Part shown: positions 27,066-35,445 of the stretch, in pieces | Layout of the letters: each line of letters opens with the position of its first letter | How positions within the stretch are numbered: position 1 is the stretch's first letter | NCBI RefSeq assembly: GCF_026552795.1 | Contig: NZ_JANFPI010000010.1 | Coordinates: 1 to 64,000, forward strand | DNA: 64,000 bases | Reading direction: 5' to 3' | Source: Ectorhizobium quercum | GTDB lineage: Bacteria; Pseudomonadota; Alphaproteobacteria; Rhizobiales; Rhizobiaceae | The notes under the pieces: model-generated | What the model saw: only the letters and a program-made list of their open reading frames with translations | The model's database searches: none | What the model was told of the DNA's origin: nothing | Position numbers and translations under genes: made by a program

Positions 27066-28373
27066 GTGACACTCGACCTCGAAACCTTCGCCCGCGAAAA
27101 GGACGTCAAATACTTCATGATCAGCTACACGGACCTGTTCGGCGCACAGCGCGCCAAGCTGGTTCCGGCCGCGGCGATCGCCGGCATGCAGCAGGAGGGC
27201 GCGGGCTTCGCCGGTTTCGCCACCTGGCTCGACCTGACCCCGGCCCATCCCGACCTGTTCGCCATTCCCGATGCGTCCTCCGTCATCCAGCTGCCGTGGA
27301 AGAAGGACGTCGCCTGGGTCGCCGCCGACCTCTTCATGGAGGGCGAGCCCGTCGGCCAGGCCCCGCGCGTGGTGCTGAAGAAGCTCGTCGCCGAGGCGGC
27401 GGAGGCCGGCCTGCGCGTCAGGACCGGCGTCGAGCCGGAATTCTTCCTCATCTCCGCCGACGGCGCGGAAATCTCCGACCTCAGGGACGTGGCCGAGAAG
27501 CCCTGCTACGACCAGCAGGCGCTGATGCGCCGCTACGACGTCATCGCCGAGATCTGCGACGCCATGCTCGATCTCGACTGGAAGCCCTACCAGAACGACC
27601 ATGAGGACGCCAACGGCCAGTTCGAGATGAACTGGGAGTTCGACGACGCCCTCATCACCGCCGACAGGCATTCCTTCTTCAAGTTCATGGTCAAGTCCAT
27701 CGCCGAGAAGCACGGGCTGCGCGCCACCTTCATGCCCAAGCCCTTCAAGGGCCTGACCGGCAACGGCTGCCATGCGCACATCTCCGTCTGGGACCTCGAC
27801 GGCAAGGTCAACGCCTTCGCCGACGACGCCATGCCCTTCGGCCTTTCCGCCAAGGGCAAGACCTTCCTCGGCGGCATCATGAAGCACGCGACGGCGCTGG
27901 CCGCCATCACCAACCCCACCGTCAATTCCTACAAGCGCATCAACGCCCCGCGCACGCTCTCGGGCGCCACATGGTCGCCCAACACCGTCACATGGACCGG
28001 CAACAACCGCACCCACATGGTGCGCGTGCCCGGCCCCGGCCGTTTCGAGCTGCGCCTGCCCGACGGCGCGGTCAATCCCTATCTCCTCCAGGCCATCATC
28101 ATCGCCGCGGGCCTCTCCGGCATGAAGACAAACGCCGATCCCGGCCCCCACAACGACATCGACATGTACGCGCAGGGCCACACCGTCACCGACGCCCCGA
28201 AACTGCCCCTCAACCTTCTCGACGCGATCCGCGCCTACGAGGCCGACGCGGACCTTCGCAGCGCGCTCGGGCAGGATTTCTCCAAAGCCTACATCAAGCT
28301 CAAGCACGATGAATGGAACGCCTACACCGCCCATTTCTCGACGTGGGAACACAAGACGACCATCGATGTCTGA
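27066..28373 (+). CDS. glnT: Glutamine synthetase-like GlnT / gamma-glutamylmethylamide synthetase
   Basis: A 435-aa glutamine synthetase-family enzyme. The N-terminal beta-grasp part (YFMISYTDLFGAQRAK) is followed by the catalytic domain: GVEPEFFL (metal site Glu), NDHEDANGQFEMN, TFMPKPFKGLTGNGCHAHIS, NSYKRINAP and the Arg-containing RFELRLPDGAVNPYL. The GTG start at 27066 follows AAAGGGGAA. Rhizobial GlnT sits next to glxBCD, and the methylotroph equivalent GmaS makes gamma-glutamylmethylamide from glutamate and methylamine. In this operon that is at least as likely as a glutamine-making role. Substrate choice cannot be read from the sequence by eye. Confidence 0.9.
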   Translation: MTLDLETFAREKDVKYFMISYTDLFGAQRAKLVPAAAIAGMQQEGAGFAGFATWLDLTPAHPDLFAIPDASSVIQLPWKKDVAWVAADLFMEGEPVGQAPRVVLKKLVAEAAEAGLRVRTGVEPEFFLISADGAEISDLRDVAEKPCYDQQALMRRYDVIAEICDAMLDLDWKPYQNDHEDANGQFEMNWEFDDALITADRHSFFKFMVKSIAEKHGLRATFMPKPFKGLTGNGCHAHISVWDLDGKVNAFADDAMPFGLSAKGKTFLGGIMKHATALAAITNPTVNSYKRINAPRTLSGATWSPNTVTWTGNNRTHMVRVPGPGRFELRLPDGAVNPYLLQAIIIAAGLSGMKTNADPGPHNDIDMYAQGHTVTDAPKLPLNLLDAIRAYEADADLRSALGQDFSKAYIKLKHDEWNAYTAHFSTWEHKTTIDV

Positions 28374-28480
28374 GGCACGATGCGCCGGAATCCGGGCGCC
28401 GGACTTGTCCGACGCCTTTTCTTTGCGCTAGAGGAGCGTCGCCCGGGAGTATCAGCACTCCGCAATGAGGAATGAAGACC

Positions 28481-29365
28481 ATGAAGACCTACGTGCTCAC
28501 CGTCACCTGCCAATCCGCCCGCGGCATCGTCGCGGCCATCTCCGGCTATCTGGCGGGGCGCGGCTGCAACATCGCCGACAGCTCGCAGTTCGACGATTTC
28601 GAAACCGGCAAGTTCTTCATGCGCGTCTCCTTCCGCTCGGAAGAGGGCATTCCCATGCAGGACCTCCATGACGGCTTCAAGCCGGTGGCCGACACTTTCG
28701 GCATGGCCTACGAGATCTACGATGCCGACAGGCCCATGAAGGTGCTGCTCATGGTCTCCCGCTTCGGCCATTGCCTCAACGACCTTCTCTACCGCTGGCG
28801 CATCGGCGCCCTGCCCATCGACATCGTCGGCGTCGTCTCCAACCATTTCGACTACCAGAAGCTCGTCGTGAACCACGACATCCCCTTCCACCACATCAAG
28901 GTGACGAAGGAGAACAAGCCGCAGGCCGAGGCGCAGCTTCTCGACCTCGTCGAGCAGTCCGGCACGGAACTGGTGGTTCTGGCCCGCTACATGCAGATCC
29001 TCTCCGACACGCTGTGCCGGAAGATGTCGGGAAAGATCATCAACATCCACCATTCGTTCCTGCCGAGCTTCAAGGGCGCCAACCCCTACAAGCAGGCCTA
29101 CGAGCGCGGCGTGAAGCTGATCGGCGCGACGGCGCATTACGTCACCGCCGATCTCGACGAGGGCCCGATCATCGAGCAGGACACGGCGCGCGTCACCCAC
29201 GCCCAGTCGCCGGACGACTACGTCTCGCTCGGCCGCGACGTCGAGAGCCAGGTGCTGGCCCGCGCCATCCACGCCCACATCCACCACCGCACCTTCATCA
29301 ACGGCAACCGCACCGTGGTCTTCCCGGCCTCGCCGGGCTCCTACGCCTCCGAAAGAATGGGGTGA
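28481..29365 (+). CDS. purU: Formyltetrahydrofolate deformylase
   Basis: Hydrolyses 10-formyl-THF to THF and formate. The 294-aa protein has an N-terminal ACT domain (TVTCQSARGIVAAISGYLAG, the expected small-ligand regulatory domain) and a C-terminal formyltransferase fold with KIINIHHSFLPSFKGANPYK and ADLDEGPIIEQD, which contain the Asn-His-Asp catalytic set. ATG 28481 is chosen because GAGG lies ten bases upstream; ATG 28472, one base after GAGG, is too close. It follows glnT by about 107 bases on the same strand. PurU beside glx/glnT fits release of THF-bound one-carbon units from demethylation. Confidence 0.93.
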   Translation: MKTYVLTVTCQSARGIVAAISGYLAGRGCNIADSSQFDDFETGKFFMRVSFRSEEGIPMQDLHDGFKPVADTFGMAYEIYDADRPMKVLLMVSRFGHCLNDLLYRWRIGALPIDIVGVVSNHFDYQKLVVNHDIPFHHIKVTKENKPQAEAQLLDLVEQSGTELVVLARYMQILSDTLCRKMSGKIINIHHSFLPSFKGANPYKQAYERGVKLIGATAHYVTADLDEGPIIEQDTARVTHAQSPDDYVSLGRDVESQVLARAIHAHIHHRTFINGNRTVVFPASPGSYASERMG

Positions 29366-29385
29366 GGAGTGGTCGGCGAAGCCGG

Positions 29386-29410
29386 CGAAACGATCCAGTG
29401 AATCGTTTCG
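29386..29410. repeat. Hairpin with possible palindromic-repeat context
   Basis: CGAAACGAT and ATCGTTTCG form a perfect 9-bp stem with a 7-base loop just after purU. It is followed by a GC-rich stretch to about 29450 that reads like the mobile palindromic units common between rhizobial genes. It has no T-run, so terminator function is uncertain; repeat status needs a genome comparison. Confidence 0.4.
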
Positions 29411-29483
29411 AACGACGAACGCCCGAAGCCTGAGCGAAGGGCCGGGAGAGGAATAATCGGCGAAACGGACGGCACGCCCGTCT

Positions 29484-29720
29484 TCAGAACGCGGTGAACG
29501 TGATCGTCGTCAGCGTTCGGACGATGCCGGGGATCGTGGCGATGTTCTCGTTGATGAACTTGCCGGCGTCCTGATCTTCGCTCAGATAGATCTTCAGAAG
29601 CAGGTCGAACTCGCCGCTGGTCGAATAAAGCTCGGAGGCAATTTCGCTCTTGTAGATCGCGTCTGCCACCTCGTAGGTCTTGCCGGGCGCGCATTGAAGC
29701 TGAAGGAAGATCGGTTTCAT
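29484..29720 (-). CDS. Stand-alone Lrp/AsnC ligand-binding (RAM) domain protein
   Basis: A 78-aa protein equal to the RAM domain of Lrp/AsnC regulators without the DNA-binding half: FLQLQCAPGKTYEVADAI, SELYSTSGEFDLLLKI and IPGIVRTLTTITF. Such proteins form rings and bind amino acids; their targets are mostly unknown. ATG 29720 has AGGA upstream on the minus strand. It lies beside a LysR regulator and the pipecolate/lysine catabolic pair, so a lysine-related ligand is possible, as is modulation of a full-length Lrp elsewhere. Both ideas are inference. Confidence 0.85.
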   Translation of the reverse strand: MKPIFLQLQCAPGKTYEVADAIYKSEIASELYSTSGEFDLLLKIYLSEDQDAGKFINENIATIPGIVRTLTTITFTAF

Positions 29721-29779
29721 CGCAAAATCCTGTTTCGAAGGGCGGCGCTCCGCGCCGTCCGGTTGGGGCCAATATGCCG

Positions 29780-30688
29780 TCATTCGGCAACGGGCGGCAA
29801 CCCCGCGCGCGCCTGTTCCACGATCCAGCGGCGGAAAGCGTCAAGCGGCCGGTAATCCGCCCGCTCCTGCGTGAAGGCCAGATAATAGCAGCCGGCATTG
29901 TCGATGGCCGCCCCGGCCGGCACCAGGGTGCCGGCGGCCAGTTCCGTCTCGATCAGGATCGTCGGGATCAACGCCGCACCGAGCCCGCTCGCCGCCGCTT
30001 CGGCCATGATGGAGAACTGGTCGAACAGCATGCCGTGCACGCTTTCGAAGGGCACGCCGTTTGCCGTCAGCCAGTTTTCCCAGGCATCCGGCCTCGTCGT
30101 CATGTGCAGAAGCGGCGCGGCGAGAAGTGCTGCGGGTTCGCCCAGGCCGTGCCTTTCCCTGAAGGCAGGACTGCAAACGGGCATCACCGTCTCCTTCATC
30201 AGCAGGGTCAGTTCGGCACCCGGCCAGTGCGGCATGCCGAAATGGATCGCCGCGTCGATGGTCTCCAGACGGAAATCGAACGGCTGGAGCCGCGTGACGA
30301 GATTGACCGTGACGCCCGGGCTGGCGACCAGAAAGGATGCGAGACGCGGCGCCAGCCAGCGCGTGCCGAAGGTGGGCAGCACCGCGATGTTCAGAGATCC
30401 GCCTTCGGGATTGGCGCGCAGGTTGAGCGAGGCCGACGAAATCCGCTTCAGCGCCTCGCGGATATCCCGGACATAGCTTTCGCCGGCCAGCGTCAGCCGG
30501 ATCGTCTGGCGCTCGCGCAGGAAAAGATCGGCGCCGAGTTGCTCTTCGAGCAAACGGATCTGCCGGCTGACGGCGCTCTGGGTCAGTTGAAGCTCCCGCG
30601 CCGCAGCCGTGACGGAGCCGGTGCGCGCCGCCGCCTCGAAGGCGGAAAGCAATGAAAGCGAGGGCAGGAATCGTCGGGCCGGCAGCAT
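29780..30688 (-). CDS. LysR-family regulator (GcvA-like)
   Basis: A 302-aa LysR regulator. The N-terminal helix-turn-helix is SLLSAFEAAARTGSVTAAAR followed by ELQLTQSAVSRQIRLLEEQL, then a periplasmic-binding-type effector domain with GcvA-like features (FGTRWLAPRL, AIHFGMPHWPGAE). ATG 30688 has GGGAG nine bases upstream; ATG 30694 is too close to it. It is divergent from the FAD oxidase and aldehyde dehydrogenase genes, the classic LysR arrangement, so it most likely controls them from the 129-bp intergenic region. The effector, perhaps pipecolate or aminoadipate semialdehyde, is inferred. Confidence 0.9.
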   Translation of the reverse strand: MLPARRFLPSLSLLSAFEAAARTGSVTAAARELQLTQSAVSRQIRLLEEQLGADLFLRERQTIRLTLAGESYVRDIREALKRISSASLNLRANPEGGSLNIAVLPTFGTRWLAPRLASFLVASPGVTVNLVTRLQPFDFRLETIDAAIHFGMPHWPGAELTLLMKETVMPVCSPAFRERHGLGEPAALLAAPLLHMTTRPDAWENWLTANGVPFESVHGMLFDQFSIMAEAAASGLGAALIPTILIETELAAGTLVPAGAAIDNAGCYYLAFTQERADYRPLDAFRRWIVEQARAGLPPVAE

Positions 30689-30817
30689 GGTCATTCTCTC
30701 CCGGAATGAACTCTTGATCATTCAGCGATATTCACACCCGTTAAGCCGCTGTAAAGAGGAAAACCATCACGCACACGGAATGACCGTCCTCCGTGCCGCC
30801 ATCCGGACCGAACCGCC
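30689..30817. promoter_or_regulatory. LysR-controlled divergent promoter region
   Basis: A 129-bp gap between the divergent LysR and FAD oxidase genes, AT-richer than its surroundings around 30710-30770. LysR regulators usually bind T-N11-A sites in such gaps; I could not single out one site with confidence. Confidence 0.4.
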
Positions 30818-32101
30818 ATGCTGAACAATCCGCTGTCCCACGGACTTTGGGAAAAGACCGCTCCCGCAGCCCCCTCCACGCCGGTGCTCGACGCCGCATC
30901 GACCGCCGACGTCGCCATCGTCGGCGCCGGCTATACCGGCCTTTCCGCCGCCCTCCACCTGGCCGAGGCCGGCAGGAAGGTCGTGCTCGTCGAGGCTGTC
31001 GATGTGGGATACGGTGGCGCAGGCCGCAATGTCGGCCTCATCAACGGCGGCATGTGGACCATGCCGCAGGAATTGCCGGACGTGCTCGGCCCGATCTACG
31101 GCGAACGCCTTCTCGACCTGCTCGGCGACGCCCCGCTCTACGTGCGCGGCCTGATCCAGAAGCACGGCATCGGCTGCGAGCTGGAAACGGCCGGCACCCT
31201 GCATCTGGCGGTCGGCGAGAGCGGCCTGAAGGAGATCGAGGAGCGCCAGCGGCAATGGTCGGCGCGCGGCGCACCGGTCACGGTGCTGTCGGCGGAAGAG
31301 ACCGCAAGGCGCGTCGGCTCGACGGCCTATTCCGGCTCGCTGCATGATCCGCGCGCCGGCACGTTGCAGCCGCTCGCCTATGCCCGCGGCCTTGCACAGG
31401 CCGCGATCGCCGCCGGGGCTTCGATCCATACCGGCAGCGCCGCGACAGGGCTTGCCTATGAAAACGGCCAATGGACGGTGAGGACGGCGCGGGGCTCGGT
31501 GACGGCCCCCTGGCTGGTCTTTTCCACCGATGCCTATTCCACCGGCCCGTTCGAGACGATCCGCAAGGAACAGGTCTACCTGCCCTATTTCAACTTTGCC
31601 ACGAAGCCCCTTGCCCCGGCGCAGCTCGAAACGATCCTGCCCGGCCACGAAGGCTGCTGGGACACGAGGGAAATCCTCTCCTCCTTCCGCATGGACCGGG
31701 CCGGACGCCTGGTGTTCGGCAGCGTCGGCGCGCTGCGCAACACGGGCCGCGCCGTTCACCGCGACTGGTCGCGGCGCGCGCTGAAGAAGCTCTTTCCCCA
31801 GCTCGGCGCCGTCGAATTCGAAGCGGAATGGTTCGGCTGGATCGGCATGTCCGACGACGCCCTGCCCCGCTTCCACAAGTTCGGCCCGCAGGCGGTCGGC
31901 TTCTCGGCCTATAACGGCCGGGGCATTGCTCCGGGCACGATTTTCGGCAAGACGCTTGCAGACCATGTTCTCGGCCGGATCGCGGAAGCCGATCTGCCGC
32001 TGCCGTTGACGGAGGTCCGGATCCCCGCCTTCCGTCCGGTCAAGGAGGCCTGGTACGAGGCCGGCGCGCAGGTCGCGCATTTCGCCGGCGCCCGTTTCTG
32101 A
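30818..32101 (+). CDS. FAD-dependent amine oxidase, likely L-pipecolate oxidase (AmaA-like)
   Basis: A 427-aa D-amino-acid-oxidase-family flavoprotein. The FAD dinucleotide motif is VAIVGAGYTGLSAALHLAEAG near residue 32, followed by GYGGAGRNVGLINGG. The C-terminal part has FSAYNGRGIAPGT. Members of this group oxidise secondary amines such as pipecolate, sarcosine or gamma-glutamylputrescine. The next gene encodes an ALDH7/AmaB-like dehydrogenase for the product of pipecolate oxidation, so AmaA-like pipecolate oxidase is the best call. It is under a divergent LysR gene. The specific substrate remains inferred from the neighbour. Confidence 0.8.
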   Translation: MLNNPLSHGLWEKTAPAAPSTPVLDAASTADVAIVGAGYTGLSAALHLAEAGRKVVLVEAVDVGYGGAGRNVGLINGGMWTMPQELPDVLGPIYGERLLDLLGDAPLYVRGLIQKHGIGCELETAGTLHLAVGESGLKEIEERQRQWSARGAPVTVLSAEETARRVGSTAYSGSLHDPRAGTLQPLAYARGLAQAAIAAGASIHTGSAATGLAYENGQWTVRTARGSVTAPWLVFSTDAYSTGPFETIRKEQVYLPYFNFATKPLAPAQLETILPGHEGCWDTREILSSFRMDRAGRLVFGSVGALRNTGRAVHRDWSRRALKKLFPQLGAVEFEAEWFGWIGMSDDALPRFHKFGPQAVGFSAYNGRGIAPGTIFGKTLADHVLGRIAEADLPLPLTEVRIPAFRPVKEAWYEAGAQVAHFAGARF

Positions 32102-32171
32102 TGGACGGAAGCGTGCGCCTGACCTAGAACCCATATTCAATGTACAACGACAAAACTCCGGAAGGACGACG

Positions 32172-33713
32172 ATGACTTTGACGACCATTGATCTTGGCGG
32201 TGAAGCCGGGAAGATACTTGCCGGGCTTGGTGTTCCTGCTGCCGTATGGCAGGAGGGCACGCTTTCGGTTCGCTCGCCCGTCAGCGGCGAGAAGATCGGA
32301 TCGGTTCAGGAAGTCGGGCCGGACGAAGCCGCAACGGCCATCGAGGCAACGCACAAGGCCTTTCTCGAATGGCGCCTGGTGCCCGCCCCGCGGCGCGGCG
32401 AACTGGTCCGCCTGCTCGGCGAGGAACTGCGCGCCGCCAAGGACGATCTCGGACGCCTCGTCTCCATCGAGGCCGGCAAGATCGTTTCCGAAGGTCTCGG
32501 CGAAGTGCAGGAAATGATCGACATCTGCGATTTCGCCGTCGGCCTGTCCCGCCAGCTCTACGGGCTGACCATCGCCACCGAGCGCGCCGATCACCGCATG
32601 ATGGAAACCTGGCATCCGCTCGGCGTCACCGGCATCATCTCCGCCTTCAACTTCCCGGTCGCCGTCTGGTCGTGGAACGCGGCGCTCGCCCTCGTCTGCG
32701 GCAATTCCATCGTCTGGAAACCGTCGGAAAAGACCCCGCTGACCGCCATCGCCTCGCAGGCCATCTTCGAAAAGGCCCTGAAGCGCTACATCGAGGCCGG
32801 CAACACCGCCCCGGCCAACCTCTCGACCCTGCTGATCGGCGGCGCCCCCGTCGGCGAGGCCCTGGTCGACCATCCGAAGGTTCCGCTCGTTTCCGCCACC
32901 GGCTCCACCCGCATGGGCCGCGCCGTCGGCCCGAAGCTGGCGGCCCGCTTCGCCCGCGCCATCCTCGAACTCGGCGGCAACAACGCCGCCATCGTCACCC
33001 CCACGGCCAATCTCGACCTGACGCTGCGCGGCGTCGCCTTCGCGGCGATGGGCACCGCCGGCCAGCGCTGCACCTCGCTGCGCCGCTTATTCGTCCATGA
33101 AACCGTCTACGACACCCTCGTCCCGCGCCTGAAGAAGGCCTACGCCTCCGTTCCGGTCGGCAGCCCGCTGGAAGCCGGCACGCTGGTCGGCCCGCTGATC
33201 GACGAGGCCGCCTTCAACGGCATGCAAAAGGCGCTTGCCGCGGCCAAGCAGGCCGGAGGCACCGTCACCGGCGGCGAGCGCCTGCTGGCGGAAGAGGCCA
33301 CGAGCGCCTTCTACGTCCGTCCGGCCATCGTGGAAATGCCGGAACAGACGGGTCCGGTGGTGGAGGAAACCTTCGCGCCGATCCTCTATGTCATCAAATA
33401 TTCCGACTTCGACACGGCGCTTGCCCTGAACAACGCCGTGCCGCAGGGCCTGTCGTCGTCGATCTTCACCAACGACATGCGCGAGGCGGAAGCCTTCGTC
33501 TCGGCCCGCGGTTCCGATTGCGGCATCGCCAACGTCAATATCGGCCCGTCCGGCGCCGAAATCGGCGGCGCGTTCGGTGGCGAGAAGGAAACCGGCGGCG
33601 GCCGCGAGAGCGGTTCCGACGCATGGAAAGGCTACATGCGACGGGCGACGAACACCGTCAATTACGGTTCGACGCTGCCGCTCGCCCAGGGTGTCAAGTT
33701 CGATATCGCATAG
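32172..33713 (+). CDS. amaB: Alpha-aminoadipate semialdehyde (P6C) dehydrogenase, ALDH7/AmaB-like
   Basis: A 513-aa NAD-dependent aldehyde dehydrogenase of the ALDH7 (antiquitin) group. Features: GVTGIISAFNFPVAVWSWNA, KPSEKTPLTA, the Glu in LELGGNNAAIV and the catalytic Cys in GTAGQRCTSLRRL. The ALDH7 signature FGGEKETGGGRESGSDAWK lies near the C-terminus. It converts piperideine-6-carboxylate/aminoadipate semialdehyde to alpha-aminoadipate in lysine breakdown. ATG 32172 follows GGAAGGAC. It lies 70 bases after the FAD oxidase gene in one operon, together giving pipecolate to aminoadipate. Confidence 0.88.
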   Translation: MTLTTIDLGGEAGKILAGLGVPAAVWQEGTLSVRSPVSGEKIGSVQEVGPDEAATAIEATHKAFLEWRLVPAPRRGELVRLLGEELRAAKDDLGRLVSIEAGKIVSEGLGEVQEMIDICDFAVGLSRQLYGLTIATERADHRMMETWHPLGVTGIISAFNFPVAVWSWNAALALVCGNSIVWKPSEKTPLTAIASQAIFEKALKRYIEAGNTAPANLSTLLIGGAPVGEALVDHPKVPLVSATGSTRMGRAVGPKLAARFARAILELGGNNAAIVTPTANLDLTLRGVAFAAMGTAGQRCTSLRRLFVHETVYDTLVPRLKKAYASVPVGSPLEAGTLVGPLIDEAAFNGMQKALAAAKQAGGTVTGGERLLAEEATSAFYVRPAIVEMPEQTGPVVEETFAPILYVIKYSDFDTALALNNAVPQGLSSSIFTNDMREAEAFVSARGSDCGIANVNIGPSGAEIGGAFGGEKETGGGRESGSDAWKGYMRRATNTVNYGSTLPLAQGVKFDIA

Positions 33714-33724
33714 ACCGGACAGAT

Positions 33725-33754
33725 CCGGGGCGTTTCCGGCCGGAAACGCCCCGG
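33725..33754. terminator. Perfect 30-bp palindrome after amaB-like gene
   Basis: Two 15-base arms beginning CCGGGGCG and ending CGCCCCGG are perfectly complementary with no spacer, 12 bases after the stop. As RNA it would fold to a very stable hairpin, but no T-run follows, so it may be a factor-dependent or 3'-stabilising structure rather than an intrinsic terminator. Confidence 0.55.
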
Positions 33755-33802
33755 TGAAGACGGCGAGACGGGCCTGAACGCCCCTTCACCTGCCTCTCCC
33801 TG

Positions 33803-34666
33803 CTATGAGGAGAGGTCGAAATCGGCACCGGGGCTGCGCGCGCACCGTTGCCTGACGTGGTCGAGCACCTCCGCCAGACGCGCGGCTTCCGTAATCGTCC
33901 GGTCCGATGGCGAGACCTGCGCCAGATCGAGCGCCGCCCCGACACGCTGGACGAGGGCCGAAATCGTCTCGGACACGATCATGACCGTCCGTTCGCCCCT
34001 GGCGGCGTCGCCACGCTGCTTCAGCCGCTCAAGCTCACCGAGGAAGACACCGGCCTTGAGAAGCTGCGACAGCACCTTAACCAGCGGCAGCGCGCTCGTG
34101 TCGATGTCAAGGAACGATCCGTCGAGCAGGTCGTCGCCCGTCCGGCGGTCGCGCACCATGCGCACCAGCGGCAAACCGGAGGACTCACGCCGCAGGATCA
34201 CGAACCAGACGTCGATGTCCGCACCATCGGCATCCGTCCCCTGCCCGCCCGCATGCCGGGCAGGAAGCGGCACCGTGCCGCCCCCGGCTTCCTCCAGAAC
34301 GGCGATCAGGCGCGCGCCGGCCGCCACCCGCTGGAAAACGGCGTAGGCATCGCCGCCGGCATTTCGGATGATCTCGCTGGCGACGAAATGCGAAACGAGC
34401 CGATGCGCCTCCGGCGGGTCTTCCGCCGCGAAGCGCCGCACGATCTCGGCCAGCGTGGCGTTGGTGACGTCGGCGCCGCCGAAAGCGGCGGGCGTGGCGA
34501 TGGCCAGCAGCCCGGATCGCGAAACCGCCTCGAACCGAGCGGCATCGTCCGCACGGTCCGTATTCCTCACCAGCCGGTCAGCAACCTCCAGCGCGTCCTC
34601 CTCCGATCCGATCTGACGAACGACGGAACGGATAAATCTGTCTTCAGAATGCAGCAGTCCACCCAT
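33803..34666 (-). CDS. Compact acyl-CoA-dehydrogenase-like protein (SfnB-related)
   Basis: A 287-aa protein with a clear acyl-CoA-dehydrogenase N-terminal domain (RSGLLAIATPAAFGGADVTN, AEIVRRFAAEDP). It is about 100 residues shorter than normal members, with a degenerate middle beta domain. Related full-length proteins (SfnB, DszC) are flavin-dependent monooxygenases in sulfur acquisition. ATG 34666 has GGAGGAG upstream. It follows a flavin reductase gene by 73 bases on the same strand, a reductase-oxygenase pairing. It may be a reduced monooxygenase or a non-catalytic partner. Family assignment moderate, activity unknown. Confidence 0.7.
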   Translation of the reverse strand: MGGLLHSEDRFIRSVVRQIGSEEDALEVADRLVRNTDRADDAARFEAVSRSGLLAIATPAAFGGADVTNATLAEIVRRFAAEDPPEAHRLVSHFVASEIIRNAGGDAYAVFQRVAAGARLIAVLEEAGGGTVPLPARHAGGQGTDADGADIDVWFVILRRESSGLPLVRMVRDRRTGDDLLDGSFLDIDTSALPLVKVLSQLLKAGVFLGELERLKQRGDAARGERTVMIVSETISALVQRVGAALDLAQVSPSDRTITEAARLAEVLDHVRQRCARSPGADFDLSS

Positions 34667-34739
34667 TTTTCTCTCCTCCAGTCCGATAGAACGGGTCTTC
34701 GAAAATGCGGGCGGCAACCGTGGCAGCGGAAGAAGCGCG

Positions 34740-35282
34740 TCAGACGACCGCGTAACGACCATCGCGATAGGCGAGCGACGCGCCCGCTCGCGAGCGGATG
34801 GCCACGGCGCGGCCGATGACGATCACGTGGCTGTGACGTTCGATCCCTTCTTCCAGCACACAGTCTACCGAAGCGAGCCCGCCCGCCAGAACGGGCGCAC
34901 CACTCGAAAGGGTCGTCCATTCGGCGCCCTGATATCGGTCCGGGCCCTTCAATCCGCCGCGTCCCGCGAACCGATTGGCGATGTCCTCATGCTCGCGGCC
35001 GAGAATATTGACGCTGAAATGACCGAAACGCTCGATCACCGGCCAGGTGCTGGACGTTCTGTTGAGCAGGACCAGCATGCGGGGCGGCTCGACCGAAAGC
35101 GCCGTCGCCGAGGTCACGGTCGCCCCCGTGCGCTCATTACCCTCGCCCGCAGCGATGACGGACACGCCGCCGGCAAGCTGCCGCAGGGCCAGCTTCAGCG
35201 CTTCGGAATCGGTTGTCACCTCGATAGTCTCGCCCTGAGGCACAATCGACTGGAGGGCCTGAACGCCATGCAGGGCCGTCAT
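34740..35282 (-). CDS. Flavin reductase-like FMN-binding protein
   Basis: A 180-aa member of the flavin reductase (NTA/DIM6) family that would supply reduced FMN to partner monooxygenases. Typical parts are ALRQLAGGVSVIAAG, GATVTSATALSVEPPRMLVLLN, FSVNILGREHEDIANRFAG and HSHVIVIGRAVAI. ATG 35282 is preceded by CGGAG; a start at 35309 has no ribosome binding site. It is the first gene of a two-gene unit with the compact acyl-CoA-dehydrogenase-like gene and the only flavin reductase seen in a region full of FMNH2-dependent monooxygenases, so it may serve several of them. Confidence 0.87.
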   Translation of the reverse strand: MTALHGVQALQSIVPQGETIEVTTDSEALKLALRQLAGGVSVIAAGEGNERTGATVTSATALSVEPPRMLVLLNRTSSTWPVIERFGHFSVNILGREHEDIANRFAGRGGLKGPDRYQGAEWTTLSSGAPVLAGGLASVDCVLEEGIERHSHVIVIGRAVAIRSRAGASLAYRDGRYAVV

Positions 35283-35445
35283 GAATGAACTCCGTGAGAT
35301 GATGGACATTTTGATTGAACGCAATTTTATTGAGCGAACACCCGGAACCATAGACATCTGATTTCATTTTCCATATTTTCCGTAGAAAAATACGCCAGAC
35401 GTCATCGTCTCCATCCTTCCGACCTGTGCTTTGAAAGGACCCCCG

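Noticed and set aside
27066-28373. Calling glnT the housekeeping glutamine synthetase glnA
   Set aside because: The sequence and the glxBCD neighbourhood match GlnT/GmaS, not the GlnA context with glnB.
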